Positions 23,223 through 52,681 of a DNA stretch of 64,000 nucleotides are shown in pieces (the first letter of the stretch is position 1; every line of letters starts with the position of its first letter). The stretch is taken from the NCBI GenBank assembly GCA_026745465.1, contig JACYXH010000479.1, positions 5,115,011 through 5,179,010 of the forward strand, written 5' to 3'. The stretch is from Lota lota (Eukaryota > Chordata > Actinopteri > Gadiformes > Lotidae). The position numbers and the translations under genes are program-made. The notes beneath the pieces were generated by a model. That model saw only the letters and a list, made by a program, of their open reading frames with translations. It was not told the DNA's origin and ran no database searches.

Positions 23223-23350
23223 GACCCCACTGTAAATGCAAACTATAAAGGTAATAATTTTGTACGCATACAGATATGAGGATGCCAAATGACCTCAAAA
23301 CATTTGGTTGGGGTTTTGATTCATTTTATTATCGCATTTACAGTGGGGTC
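23223..23350. repeat. 128-bp inverted-repeat element (MITE-like)
   Basis: GACCCCACTGTAAATGC (23223-23239) is the exact complement of 23334-23350. A 94-bp AT-rich interior contains no frame. It is probably a very small non-autonomous transposon remnant in the tspan36 upstream region. No target duplication could be settled. Confidence 0.6.
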
Positions 23351-23362
23351 CGTGTGACTGTA

Positions 23363-23386
23363 TGACGTAAGAGCGCTCATACGTCA
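23363..23386. promoter_or_regulatory. Palindromic bZIP/CRE-like site upstream of tspan36
   Basis: TGACGTA, GAGCGCTC and TACGTCA form a 24-bp palindrome broken only by an A/A pair. The outer arms are CREB/ATF-type half sites. It lies about 150 bp upstream of the TATA box and 215 bp upstream of the start codon. The regulatory role is inferred. Confidence 0.5.
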
Positions 23387-23534
23387 GGCGATAGGACCGC
23401 TCAATCACTGCGAGCAACATGTGACTGTTGTGTGTAAGCGAAAAGCGGTCACGCTGGAAGCAGTGCAGCCAGATTCTCTGAACTTGTGATCTAACCCCCG
23501 TTAACACGCCACACCAGCTAGCAGCTAGGACACC

Positions 23535-23540
23535 TATATA
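23535..23540 (+). promoter_or_regulatory. TATA box of tspan36
   Basis: TATATA lies 60 bp upstream of the ATG at 23601, in the context CACCTATATATTGACAGCC. Transcription would start near 23565, giving a 5' leader of about 35 bases. Confidence 0.55.
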
Positions 23541-23600
23541 TTGACAGCCAAGGCCGCCCTTCGTTCCTTCTCTTCAGTCCTCAAAACGACATCGCTCAAG

Positions 23601-30486
<6,886 letters not shown>

Positions 30487-31537
30487 GGCAGTTCCTTCTC
30501 CACCATGCATTTAGCTAATAGAAGCTCCCTCAGTATTAACCTTTCCCCTCTCTCTGAAGCAGTACCTGCTCCACCGTGCCTTTAGCTAAGAGAAGCTCCC
30601 CTCAGTCTTAACCTTTCTCCTCTCTCCTCCCATGGCTGCCTGTTACGCCCCTGCTCCTCGTCATAGGAATTCACACACTTCCCCTGAGTCACCATTAAAC
30701 TGCAGTCAGAAGGAGACCGTAGGACCACGACCTTTTAGTATACTAGCCCTTTTTATAGAATTTACTTAAAATCATTTTATATGGGCAAACCTTTTTTTTG
30801 CGTAAAAATAATTTTATAGATGAGGACAAATTATGTGACACGTTTGCATTTGTCACACGAACATGAGTTTTTAGCAACTGGTACTGGCTAACTGTTTTCC
30901 TATGCGTTATGCCACTTTTAAAGCAGCCGATTCCTTTCCAACCTGGACACAATTCACAAAACGCTTAACTATAAAGAAATGAATTCACAAAACACTTCAC
31001 TTTAAAGAACTAACTTCACGAAACACTTAACTATAAAGAGGTAAATACGAACATGTGGCTCTTTCCTCACTAACGGTTTTTTGAACGCCACAATGAACAT
31101 GGTTTGAAAAGACAAATGGCATGTTTATGACATTGAGCTTTACATATGCCCGGGCAGGAGTTTGTTTTCACAAAGTACTGATAGACTTGTATTTCTATAT
31201 ATCTACTGAACACAAAATAAAATAAATGGTTATTTTATTTAACATGATACAAGGGTAAACCATTATTTACTTTCATCCTTGGGGTTTTAGTGAATGCCTC
31301 TGTGCTGCTTTTACATGCCAAAACGAAACCACTGTTTAACAAGGCTTTTACTCCAGCTATAGGGAAGCTAATATGAGGAAAGAATCACTCACATATGAGG
31401 TATTGTATACGCTGTTATGTATTGATTTTAAATAGACATGATTCAGAGCCTTAGATTATAGTTTGAAAATGTATCTCTATTTCAATCTATTTCCATATTA
31501 AATGTAATGGGATTACTGTATATTTTATTGCTAAAGT

Positions 31538-31543
31538 AATAAA
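31538..31543 (+). terminator. Probable tspan36 polyadenylation signal
   Basis: AATAAA, followed about 20 bases later by a TGTTTTGTTGTTGT U/GU-rich stretch, about 1.05 kb after the stop codon. An earlier candidate AATAAA lies near 31220, so a shorter 3' UTR is possible. Confidence 0.5.
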
Positions 31544-33187
31544 CGATGTTATGAAAACGATTATGTTTTGTTGTTGTAATCCTTGCTGGGACACTGCAAG
31601 AGCACTGCAAAAAAAAATACAATTAGTAGCAAGTCAGTATACTTATTACGTTATGTACAGGAGATAACAATTTGTGCCATGAATTGTACATTGAATTTTT
31701 TCATAACTAATTTACTTATTTCCAAATAACTTAAAGGTAGGGTAGGCAATTTGGAGAAAGCAAAATTTAAAATTAAAACTTTAAATAAGCCGGAGATGGA
31801 CCATCTCCGAGGTCGGGCCAAAGCGAGCCCGACCCGTTCATTGAAATAGGACAGATTTCTTTCAGATTAGTCTTGGTCTAAAGACTGGACATTGGACAAT
31901 ATGTCACACTATTAGATCACTGATATGGATATTCAGCGTGTTTTTTTCCTAATATCAAGGACATCATGTGGCACTCTGGGAAATATGTGTGAAACATTGT
32001 CCAATGTGTAAACCGTTATAATTTGAAATAAATCGGTGAACTATTGAGATTAGGAAGCAAAGAAAGGGCAATATGGAACGTCAAACTGAATTCGTCATCG
32101 CAGATATCATTGTGTGTGTCGCCGTCCATCTTAAACAACCCAAATATATGAAATGTCTCTTTAACGAATCAATCTGATTTTACGGTAGACTATAATATAA
32201 AACGAAATAGGCAATACAAGTGTGTGTGTGTTGTTGTCATCGAATCAAGATGAGCGTCATCAGTTAACGACACACCTTCAAGCGGCTAGCCCGGATATAA
32301 TGGAAATGCTAAACTTATCCACTCTGGGCTGCTGTGCCAAGAGTACAGGCAGGTAGCAGGGTAGATAGGTAGACCGACAGGTAAGTCAGCCATTTTCATT
32401 TGGGCCAAATGAAGTGAATCACTACCACAGAACCAGATTTGTTTTTCTTTAGTCAGAGCATTTGATTTATTAATTGCTGTCGGGATGTGAAGACGTTTTT
32501 TAAACAAATATCACATAAAAATGCATAATAAATGGCCTACTCTACTTTTAATACATTATTTATACTGTAAGCCACAAATCTTTAACTCGACAAGTGCTGC
32601 CAAATTTGCATTTTTACCACACCTTCTCCACCAATTTTGTTATTCCCAATCCTTCCTACATTAAATATTCATAATTTGCATTCGTTTGCAGAGCCTTCTT
32701 TCTGACATTACACAATGGTTAGAAGTTAGAACTCTATCTTTGGTGCAGTGAAAGCAAAAAACCAACAGATGGTGCTAGATTTCTGTTATTTACTAGGGTC
32801 ATATAATCCCAATGTGCTGGGCTTTTTGGAAAGTATGTAAAAAGTTGACAGAGCCCTACCGGGAACTATGGGCTTCAAATGGGGCGGGTCAACCTACATA
32901 CTCCAATTAAGGATTTTATTGGAAAACGCATTGGCCAAATAATACTAAAGGTTATGCTTCACTTTGTGTGTATGGCAATCCAGTAAGCCCATTGGCTAGA
33001 TGAGTTCTCCTGTCTCTGGTTCTGTTTGAATGCATTTACATTAAGTTAATACTTGGCATTGTTACTAGATGCTGTGTTGACATTTAGCCGCACAGCGCAG
33101 TTTTCTTTTTCATGGGGCACGGTCCGAAGTGGAATGGCCTGAAAAACCATCAGAGATGGGCTTCTATCTCTGCTTCTCTTCTCTGCT

Positions 33188-33270
<83 letters not shown>

Positions 33271-34280
33271 ATGTGTGAGAGCTCTCAACTAATGTCTCTA
33301 GCAGTATTTTCCTGGTCTTTTTCTCGTTTTCCACCTTTTGTTTTTTCACCTGGCCTTTTTTAGTGTTGAGTTGGTGGGTGGTGGTGGAGCAACCAGGTAT
33401 CTGATAGTGGAGCAGAGGGGTATGGGTCTGGTTAGTAATGAATACGCTCTCCACTCCTGCCATTGTCCAAAGAATGCAGGCCTGTAACATTAATAGACAG
33501 GCCATTACATGTCAATATAAATATCTTTATCCTACGAGAGATCACTGCGAAATCTGGATTTGTGAACCTTGGGGAATTCAAAATGAAACGGATAGTCAAT
33601 AGTTGGTGCAAGATAAAATACTCCAAATGACAAAATAATATAATGCTTTCTCTATGACTACATGGTTGTAATATTGTGATGCACTGTAGCTAGAGATAAG
33701 CATTTTCAATACAAACTTCAGACAAACCTGGTACTTTTCTTGACATTTTAATATTTCTTTTATATACACGAACACACAAGCAAGCACGCGCGCGCACACA
33801 CCCTCGCACACAGTCAGCAGAGTTCGATGTCATCACAGGGAAACTTCAGACCTCTAATTTATTTAGTCTCTTGTGCTCGGATAGATATGTTCAGGAGGGG
33901 TAATCTGAGGAGGACACACACACACTGACATTCACAAATACACTCGACTACATCCGCACGCAGGCAGACACACACGATCAGTCCCTTGTGTATGGCAGCA
34001 TGTAGCTGATCTGTCTAGTCCATGGTGTGCACTTGGGAACAGAGAGAGACACACAGAGCGAGAGTGAGAAGAGAGAGGTAGACACAGATGTTTTTCACTT
34101 CTCCTTGTTTCCCTTTCCTCTGACATAACTATGTATATTCAATTTGGCAATATTAAATAAGGATTTTTTTCTCCAACATAGGACAAGCAAGCAGAATATG
34201 GAGTAATCAATTTATAATCTAAGACACACACACACACATTCCATTGTTTTGATAGATAAGCACACCGTGTCAAGACTAAA

Positions 34281-34337
<57 letters not shown>

Positions 34338-34593
34338 CCTGTAAATAGCAAGCTACCAGAGCCACTGATGTCTCCCATTATCATACCTAATTAGAGATAA
34401 TAACAGAGGAACCAGGTGAAACAGCTGAAATCATTGCAAGTGATTATCAAACATAGTATCTGGCTTCACTGATCTACTGTAAACCCTATTGTTAAATCCC
34501 TATTTATATATAGACGTGTATATATATAATCACAAGCAACATGGTAACACCCGAGTTGCTCATATCACATACTGCTCCCCTCCCCCCCCCCCC

Positions 34594-34656
<63 letters not shown>

Positions 34657-35992
34657 CCCACCCACAATGCTTCACTGTTTTACTATTTAGCGGTTTAGCA
34701 GATGCCTTTATCCAAAGCAACCTACATTGATTCGTAGATGTATGTCGATAAGGACGTCACAAGTAGATGGTAGATATAGGGCTTTGAACCCAAAACCTTT
34801 GAGTCAAATCCATCAATCACAACGAGACTAGCCTGGTTGTGGTGCCATTCTACCTTTGGTGGCACACGTTTTATACCAATTATCTGCAGGAATTCCCCTG
34901 GCCCGCCACCCAGTTCTCTATATGTGTCTGTCTCTCTTTCTCTCTCTCTCTTTCTCTCTATCACATTTCCCTTAATCCCTGTCATTATAGGACCTCATCC
35001 ATGATTATCTCATAAACTGCCAACTGCTCTGTGTTCTCTTTCTCTTTGTCTATTGCTCTCTCCAGTTTCTTTCTTGGGTGAATCCTGTGTTCCAAATACT
35101 GTCAGTTAATCGCAATTTAGACATGATAAGCGTGTGCATTCAGTTTGTTTTCAGCTCTAAATTTAAATAAGTCTGAATTAGACATTTCATGGATGGTGTA
35201 TCTGTTCCATGTTTCAATTTGCAAACCACCTCTTTGCCAGTTCTAAAGTTTGAACCTGTCGTTTATTAATACGGTGACTGTATGTGCTCTTCTTTCTTGG
35301 AAAACACATCAACAAGGTACATATCGGCAATCCCGAAATTAAAACAATGATGTAATTCAATCCAAATAAGGTTATAGTCCCAAATGAGGTTTCTGGAATT
35401 ACACAAATTAGAGTTTCTCAATGTCCTTTTGAAGTACAGCGAATTTGAAATTATTTTGACATTATATTGTTTCTTGACAGATTGGAACTGGCCAACTCAT
35501 TGCCAATATCTATAGTGACCCAGTAACCGTGGTGTGGTTGTAGAGATTGGCCTTAACCTGCTGGGTCCCTATTTTATGCCAGATACAATTATGAGTTGGA
35601 AATCATTCTAATGCCAGGTAGTTCAATAGTAATAGATGGCAGACACTTTAATCCGCTTCATACACGACTATACACGACAGGTCCGTCAGATGTCCGTAAA
35701 CAGCAGTCGGCTTTCAACACAACGGCCGGACAGTGGAACAAAAGTGACGTCAGGTCGGGAGTCCACGAGTGTCGAAGTTCCCTTCCAAAGACACACGGGG
35801 GAGCGGACGGGAGGAGAGGAAGGGAGATGTACGAGGAGATGGGCACGTATTCTTCATTCGGGGGGCAACCTTGTGGAGCAAAACAGGCGAATATGCAAGT
35901 ACAGCACGCGGATCCACATTTCTAAGACTTTATTTAATCCCTTCTGATTTGACGTGATCGCTAGGCGTAGGCATTAAGTGAGCTGTCCGGGT

Positions 35993-36088
<96 letters not shown>

Positions 36089-36932
36089 CGTCCACCACGG
36101 CTTCCTATCTGTGCTTCTCACCCAACTGCCCGCCTCGCTGTTGCCTCGTTATCTCCATCAGATGCACTTTCTTTGTTGCTCGTCCATTGAAACCACGGAT
36201 TATATCAAAAATACCGATCTTTTTTTCTTCTTTTTTTTTTTTTTTAAAGGTGGTTTCTTTTTGTATGACGGGTGGCGGGCTGCGGCATATGCTCCGGTGA
36301 GTGTTGCTGTTGCTGTGTCTTGCTTTGTAGTTTTCTCCCTGAACGGGGCGATCGGTTTATAGACGAATAGATGACGTTACTATCGCGATGCGGGCCTACC
36401 AGATACCGGTGTACAGTAGGACTGCGTTATTCCATGCTTTGCATGTGAACTTCACGGAGATGGATCTTTAGTGTTGTAGCGTTCACTTAATGTGTCTCTT
36501 TCTATTTGGGGGTGAGGGGGGGGGGGGGGGGGGGGGGTGTTTTGTTCTTGACACGGGCGGTTCTATAGACACAAAGGCAGCTGGAGAGACCGGGCTGCAA
36601 CACGACTCACATCAACTACTGGATACAGCTGTGCAATGCGAGAAAGCGAAAATGCTTTCCATAAAGTGGAATGTTTATTTCACATATACTATTGTTCTTT
36701 GAATGGAATAGAAAATTCCATTCATTCATACAATTGTGAAAAACGACATCGGCCTATCGCATGCGCTGCTTTATAAAAACAAGTGCTCCATGTCCATTCT
36801 TATTCGTGTTCCATTGTTAGAAAATAGAAGACATAAAGGCAGAAGAACAACCAAAGCCCACATCCAATGGTTATACATTATTTATAAAGTTAGCCCACCA
36901 TTGCACCGCCCGCTGGCAATGCTCTCTTTCTC

Positions 36933-37020
<88 letters not shown>

Positions 37021-37178
37021 ACACACACTCTCTCTTTCTCTTTCTCCCCATATTTGAGACCAACACACACTGATTTGTAGGCTGCATGGAAGAAGAAATG
37101 CGTGTGTGGAGAGTTCCATGCAATACAGGAATAAACGAATAAAGCATGTCTACAGAAAAGTTCTCTGTCATCAACAAT

Positions 37179-37246
<68 letters not shown>

Positions 37247-37405
37247 CTGTAATATTTTTTGTAACCACTGCTTTTTTATTTCCATCTCTCCATTTTCTTC
37301 CCCATCTTTCTCTCCGTTCTTAATTCTCCCTCCCTCCCTCCCTTCTCCCCACTCCTCCCCCTGCCACCCTTCCCCCTCCCCCTTCCCCTCCCTGTGTGCG
37401 GACAG

Positions 37406-37861
37406 CAGGCAGCACAAGTCCGATGTGACCGAGAGTCTGCAAGACGCTCCTGGCAGTGTCCCTCCACAGTGACCCTCCAGGGTGAAGTCGGAAAACCCCA
37501 GGTTGGCGAGAGCGCAACGGGAAGCAGATTACCGAGGGATTACACACGCTCAGACACGCCAGCGTGCGCACACGCCTGCACTCAGTATCGATGTCCAGTG
37601 AATGGTGGGAAGCGGATCATCTACACTGTGAATGGGCTTTTCGACTGAACTGTCTGATTGATTGACTATAGTGATCCTCACTGGTCATGGAGGAAGAGGC
37701 GGAGCCCACCATCAACTGTTGGTGAATGAAGTGTATTTAATTCAATCATACCCACCACTACCGCCACTACTACCAGCACCAGCACCAGCACCACTACCAC
37801 CACCAGCACCACCACCACGAGGCTGAATGAGAGCGGAGGTTTTGAAACTAATCTGAGATAA

Positions 37862-37904
<43 letters not shown>

Positions 37905-38782
37905 GAGAGAGTCAAAAGAGAGCGAGAGATTAAAAGGAAAGTGTTGGATAAAGAACAAAAGTAGAGCCGCTGTCTGCGGTCCCACGGTGCTGTATCCACG
38001 GGATCCCGGCGCGCGAGAGGGCTGTTGTTGCCATGGAGACCAATGGCCTGTGCCCCGGTATCGTCTGTGTGGTGTTATTACAACCATTTGAGTGTGGGCG
38101 CCTGGTATCTGCCGGGTCAGGATGCTTAAGAAATTAAAAGCACGAGTGTATAACTAGCTTGAACACGGCTGCGTTCGTCCAGCATCAAGAAAACCAATGT
38201 TACCGTGGAGACAGAGGACCAACTACCTTCACCCACACTGCAGGACATTTATTGTGAAAGGTCCACCCGCACTACCGTTAACGGAACCAAATGTTTGATT
38301 TCTGCCCGACTGGTTTTATTTATTTTGATCCGTTCTGAGCATCCTGAGCAGTGAGATACGCTTTTTGTCGAGGTTCACTCGAGAGCATGTTGACAATGTA
38401 ATCCCAGGAAATCCCAGTGTTTCACCGACTTTATGGAATTAAAACAGGGCTAAGCTTGGAGAAAACACATGGCCTACTTACTAAAAGCATGGTAGTCGGG
38501 AATGAGTGCAGCAGAACGAGGAGATGTAGATAATAGTTTCTCTCTTGCCTCCGGAGAAGTTAGTTGTATCCGGCTTCAACTAAAATCCCTTTTTAATGTA
38601 AAACGGTATTTCCTGTAGAAAGCTCCACCCTGATGTCGCCCCTGGGACCTGACCCTGGGGAGAGGCTGCCCTCGGTACAATGCGAAACGGCAACACCAAG
38701 TCTGGTCCGTTTTTTTATATGAACACATTGAACGTGAAGTCGAGCGGATTGCCAATCCCACCCGGCCTTCGTAGTGCGTACT
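37406..38782 (+). other. mapk4: Possible mapk4 5' UTR exon sequence
   Basis: A long pyrimidine tract (about 37262-37395) ends in TGTGTGCGGACAG, a strong splice-acceptor pattern at 37405. No obvious donor was chosen between here and the mapk4 ATG. The exon could therefore run into the coding exon, or this stretch could contain further non-coding exons. This is inference only. Confidence 0.3.
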
Positions 38783-47864
<9,082 letters not shown>

Positions 47865-50522
47865 GTGAGCATTAACCAAAGGGTCTCCAACTCTTGATGT
47901 CAGCTAGGTCGGTTGCTTTTGGACATTTTGAGCTCTGCTCTCAAACACAAAGCGACACAATAACAATAAGTGAATGAAAGAGCTGTCAATGTTTTACAAG
48001 GGTTTACTACATGCCGAGTGTTATTTCTCGTCTGACAACTCTTACAAGTTAAAAAATTTTGTTTCGTTATTTTTACTTTGAGGTTTTTATGGTAATATCA
48101 CTCTCAAACCAGCTTTTTGCGAGGTACTCTCTGGTTCCTAACATATCTCCTCAAAATGAAATTACTGAAAGGTTGTTAGTATGGCACTGTTTATGTTACT
48201 TGAAAGTCAAACAACACCTACGTTTTTGCAGGAACTGGGCCGATGCATGGTGCATAGTAATGACTTAAGAATGAACATGTTTTCAAAAACACAACCTCTT
48301 GGTTTAATGGTAAATCCTGTGATAATAAAATAGTCTTCCAGCGATGAAATTGTGTCTCTAAAGGAGCCATTAAGCATAAAGGATCTGAATATACTGACAA
48401 TATAATCAGTTAACGGAGTTCAAACTCATTAAGTTCGCACCAATGATGTCATTATTTTGATCAGAATGCTCCCACAGTGCTCTCCCGAAGCAATATGTCT
48501 GTACATTTGTATCATATCAAATTCTTTATCATCTTATTTAATGCTCTGTTGTCTAACTATGGTATTCTGTGTTCACTACTGAGTTAACTTGTGTTTTTGA
48601 TTTGCAACTGTGTTGTTTTAAGTAAGACATTCTTTTTCTTTCAGCAAACTTTTCTTATACGTCTTTCTTGATGGTAAAGACATAACCCCATGTTAACCCG
48701 TCTTAACAATGACCCACAGATATGCCATTACCTGCTGTACTCTTGGGACATATTGAATGAGATCACTTTGTTATTGTGCTAAACAGCTCATTACAGTAAG
48801 CCACTAACAGCTTTGATCAAAATGGTACATTCATCTCACATCCTCTGGAGAATATAGACAGCGTTGATCTTTACAATGAAGAAAAATATATTGTACGTAA
48901 CAAATTTCTTCCAATTTGCTAATTAATCACTTAAAGTCATACATCCTCTCACTGAGAATTATTTGTTCTTCCAGACTTTAAGGAAGTATACCCACATGAT
49001 AGACAATGTTCTGATATGTAACAGCATACAGCAATTGTAATGTATTATTATTAGCAACAGGGGTGACCGTTTTGAAAGTCTACTATTGCCTTTGCTCAGT
49101 TCTTTTAAACAAGACTCCTCTGAGTAAGAGGTGAATATATTGGAGGTAGCAAACCTTTTCTCCGTCTGGGCAAGTCTTCAGCCACAAATAAGCAATTTAT
49201 TTATTCAATACAATTTGACCAGTAATGTATATTATTTGCTCACATCTGGGGACAATATCCCTTCTTTGGTGACTCATCTGTGTCATTAGACCTTCTGTAC
49301 ATACAGGATCATAGACTGAAACACTGCCAACACAGAACCATTGCCTGAAAATGGAATCACTACCAGACTGTCCCCTGCACAATAGGGTTCAATACATCAC
49401 ATGTGACTTGTCAAAATGTGTAATGGTTAGCATCAGTGCTACACCTAGTCTATACAAAAAGGCAACAACTAAAAAAAACACCACACATGTAATGCAGTTG
49501 ACTTATAAGCTAGCAAACCCTGCAATGTATGTATTTACATTAATAACTGGGATTGTATTCCACAGTAGGCCTCGATTATAAAGCGCTAGCATGTCAACAT
49601 AGTATTTTCCTCTATTGCTGCCCTCAACAATTGTATTGAGATCTGAGACAATCCTTCTGGCTGAGTGTAGTGTTTATGCCTACTGTTTATTATCAAGTAG
49701 CCAATGAAGTAGCTAATAAACAGACACACAAAGCATTGTATCACCCTTTAGGAGATAGACAGCTGCTGAAGGGCTTCACTCAGAGTTGTTGTGTTGGCAA
49801 ATAGCATCAAGAGCTAAAAAGCACATTTTTGTATTCCTAGCACATCCAGGGATACAGTTTTCCACAGTCACAATTAAGTAGGCCTAGATATTTGTTACCT
49901 AAAGACGTTTGCACCAATATAAACAATTATCTTGAACTTGGTATAAACAGTTTCTTAGCAGTTATTCAACTGAATAAAAACTGCCGAACATACACATGTT
50001 CGTTTATGATTAACAAAACAGCAACATGGCTTTGCATTGCTTTAGTTGCATGTAAAAGGTATTGAAAAGGAGGTATAGCAATCAAAATCGAATGTAACAG
50101 TTGATATGTGTCTAGTCATATCAATTTAATCAACAGGTTACACACACACCTAGCAATCATTTAATTAAGACATTACGCAGATGTAAACACTCACAGTTGG
50201 GTAATGCCTTTCTTCTTTTTAAGTGTATAAAGCTATGTGGACATAGTTCCTCAGTACACCCCAATGCTTCCAGCTTACTGAATGTTTAACATGTCCTCGC
50301 TGCACGGCTTTTTAAAACGAATGGTTAAGTGTTCAGTCAGACCTGTGTGAGTTGCTCTTCCTTTGTACGGACAGGCTTTAAGTAGGCCTCAGCTTTTATG
50401 AGAAACAGAGAGCTTTTTAATGCTCGTTATTGACTTTTTGTAGGCTTTGTTTTTGCGGACAAATATGTAATAAAATTGATAAAACACAACTTTATTTTGG
50501 CAATGATTGAGTAAAGTACACA

Positions 50523-50582
<60 letters not shown>

Positions 50583-51102
50583 TACCAAATAACCTTCAGT
50601 TTAAAGCAGGGCATCTTCTCACTCAACGATGACGCAATGATGACTATGCATCTGTTAGCAGAGGTGTGTTCAGCCTCTTCTAGGATTACTACCCTGACCA
50701 CGTTTGTTATCTAAAGGTAGCTGTTAAAGTCGTAGACAGGAATTGTTTTTTCAGTTTTATGACGCCCACTCATGCACACTCACTTGCTATTTTTAAGCGG
50801 GTAGTAACTTTCAATTTTTTTTGCTGCTCTCTAGTGTTTATCTAACACAACTACAGTGCCCAGTTATAAACCTAATATTACAAATTCCCTCGCTTACCAT
50901 ATTTTACTATTGTAGATAGGTATGTTGTTGGTAGACAATTTTGCAACACAATTATATTATGTGACCTGTGTGGGCATATCTACTGGTTGCATTTAAAATA
51001 AACGTACAAAACGCAAATGTTTAGTTATTTGCAGAAAATAGTTACTATGGATGTATTATAAGAAGTTAGTGAAATGCCCTGCCTGTTGTGTTGAGTATTA
51101 TA
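47865..51102. other. Non-coding region downstream of mapk4 exon 7
   Basis: AT-rich sequence with no recognised coding frame. The expected short final mapk4 exon was looked for by its conserved ending and not seen. A CA run lies at about 50520-50579. It is probably the last mapk4 intron or intergenic DNA. Confidence 0.6.
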
Positions 51103-52679
51103 CACTGCTCAAAAAAATAAAGGGAACACTTAAACAACACAATGTAACTCCAAGTCAATCACACTTCTGTGAAATCTAACTGTCCACTTAGGAAGCAACA
51201 CTGATTGACAATAAATTTCACATGCTGTTGTGCAAATGGAATAGACAACAGGTGGAAATTATAGGCAATTAGCAAGACACCCCCAATAAAGGAGTGGTTC
51301 TGCAGGTGGTGACCACAGACCACTTCTCAGTTCCTATGCTTCCTGGCTGATGTTTTGGTCACTTTTGAATGCTGGCGGTGCTTTCACTCTAGTGGTAGCA
51401 TGAGACGGAGTCTACAACCCACACAAGTGGCTCAGGTAGTGCAGCTCATCCAGGATGGCACATCAATGCGAGCTGTGGCAAGAAGGTTTGCTGTGTCTGT
51501 CAGCGTAGTGTCCAGAGCATGGAGGCGCCACCAGGAGACAGGCCAGTACATCAGGAGACGTGGAGGAGGCCGTAGGAGGGCAACAACCCAGCAGCAGGAC
51601 CGCTACCTCCGCCTTTGTGCAAGGAGGAGCAGGAGGAGCACTGCCAGAGCCCTGCAAAATGACCTCCAGCAGGCCACAAATGTGCATGTGTCTGCTCAAA
51701 CACTCAGAAACAGACTCCATGAGGGTGGTATGAGGGCCCGACGTCCACAGGTGGGGGTTGTGCTTACAGCCCAACACCGTGCAGGACGTTTGGCATTTGC
51801 CAGAGAACACCAAGATTGGCAAATTCGCCACTGGCGCCCTGTGCTCTTCACAGATGAAAGCAGGTTCACACTGAGCACATGTGACAGACGTGACAGAGTC
51901 TGGAGACGCCGTGGAGAACGTTCTGCTGCCTGCAACATCCTCCAGCATGACCGGTTTGGCGGTGGGTCAGTCATGGTGTGGGGTGGCATTTCTTTGGGGG
52001 GCCGCACAGCCCTCCATGTGCTCGCCAGAGGTAGCCTGACTGCCATTAGGTACCGAGATGAGATCCTCAGACCCCTTGTGAGACCATATGCTGGTGCGGT
52101 TGGCCCTGGGTTCCTCCTAATGCAAGACAATGCTAGACCTCATGTGGCTGGAGTGTGTCAGCAGTTCCTGCAAGAGGAAGGCATTGATGCTATGGACTGG
52201 CCCGCCCGTTCCCCAGACTGAATCCAATTGAGCATATCTGGGACATCATGTCTCGCTCCATCCACCAACGCCACGTTGCACCACAGACTGTCTAGGAGTT
52301 GGCGGATGCTTTAGTCCAGGTCTGGGAGGAGATCCCTCAGGAGACCATCCGCCACCTCATCAGGAGCATGCCCAGGCGTTGTAGGGAGGTCATACAGGCA
52401 CGTGGAGGCTCACACTACTGAGCCTCATTTTGACTTGTTTTAAGGACATTACATCAAAGTTGGATCAGCCTGTAGTGTGGTTTTCCACTTTAATTTTGAG
52501 TGTGACTCCAAATCCAGACCTCCATGGGTTGATGAATTTGATTTCCATTGATAATTTTTGTGTGATTTTGTTGTCAGCACATTCAACTATGTAAAGAAAA
52601 ACGTTTTTAATAAGATTATTTCATTCATTCAGATCTAGGATGTGTTATTTTAGTGTTCCCTTTATTTTTTTGAGCAGTT
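51103..52679 (+). mobile_element. Tc1/mariner (Tc1-like) DNA transposon, near-complete
   Basis: This 1577-bp element lies between TA target duplications (51101-51102 and 52680-52681). The terminal inverted repeats share CTGCTCAAAAAAATAAAGGG followed by AACACT, differing at the outermost base. A single transposase frame lies inside, in the same orientation. Inner terminal regions differ in sequence between the ends, so the inverted repeats are short (about 29 bp). Confidence 0.95.
51400..52421 (+). pseudogene. Tc1-like transposase, DD34E, two inactivating lesions
   Basis: From ATG 51400 the frame reads a helix-turn-helix paired-like region ([20 protein letters not shown]) and a basic GRRR-type AT-hook-like segment. 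The catalytic core follows: the first Asp in LFTDESRF, the second in LMQDNARPH, and the Glu in LNPIEH, with 34 residues between the second Asp and the Glu. One base is missing at about 52219 (CCAGACTGAATCC), creating an immediate TGA. A second lesion, TAG at 52293-52295, stands where CAG is expected. The remaining frame runs to TGA 52419-52421. Tc1 transposases cut and paste at TA. This copy is inactive but could be mobilised in trans through its ends. Confidence 0.9.
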
Positions 52680-52681
52680 TA

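Larger units (their letters stand above)
30487..38782. other. tspan36-mapk4 intergenic region with many simple repeats
   Basis: After the tspan36 3' UTR no coding sequence is recognised. Simple repeats are: GT at 33190-33266 and 34285-34336; a C tract at 34577-34655 (one A); CA at about 36001-36087; poly-T at about 36221-36246; G at about 36517-36537; CT at about 36941-37018; CA at 37184-37244; and GA at about 37867-37900. A SINE-tail-like phrase TTTAGCAGATGCCTTTATCC lies at 34693. The last 1.4 kb is less AT-rich and probably holds the mapk4 promoter and 5' UTR. Confidence 0.7.

Noticed and set aside
34489-34698. Proline-rich small protein
   Set aside because: It is a translation of the poly-C tract.
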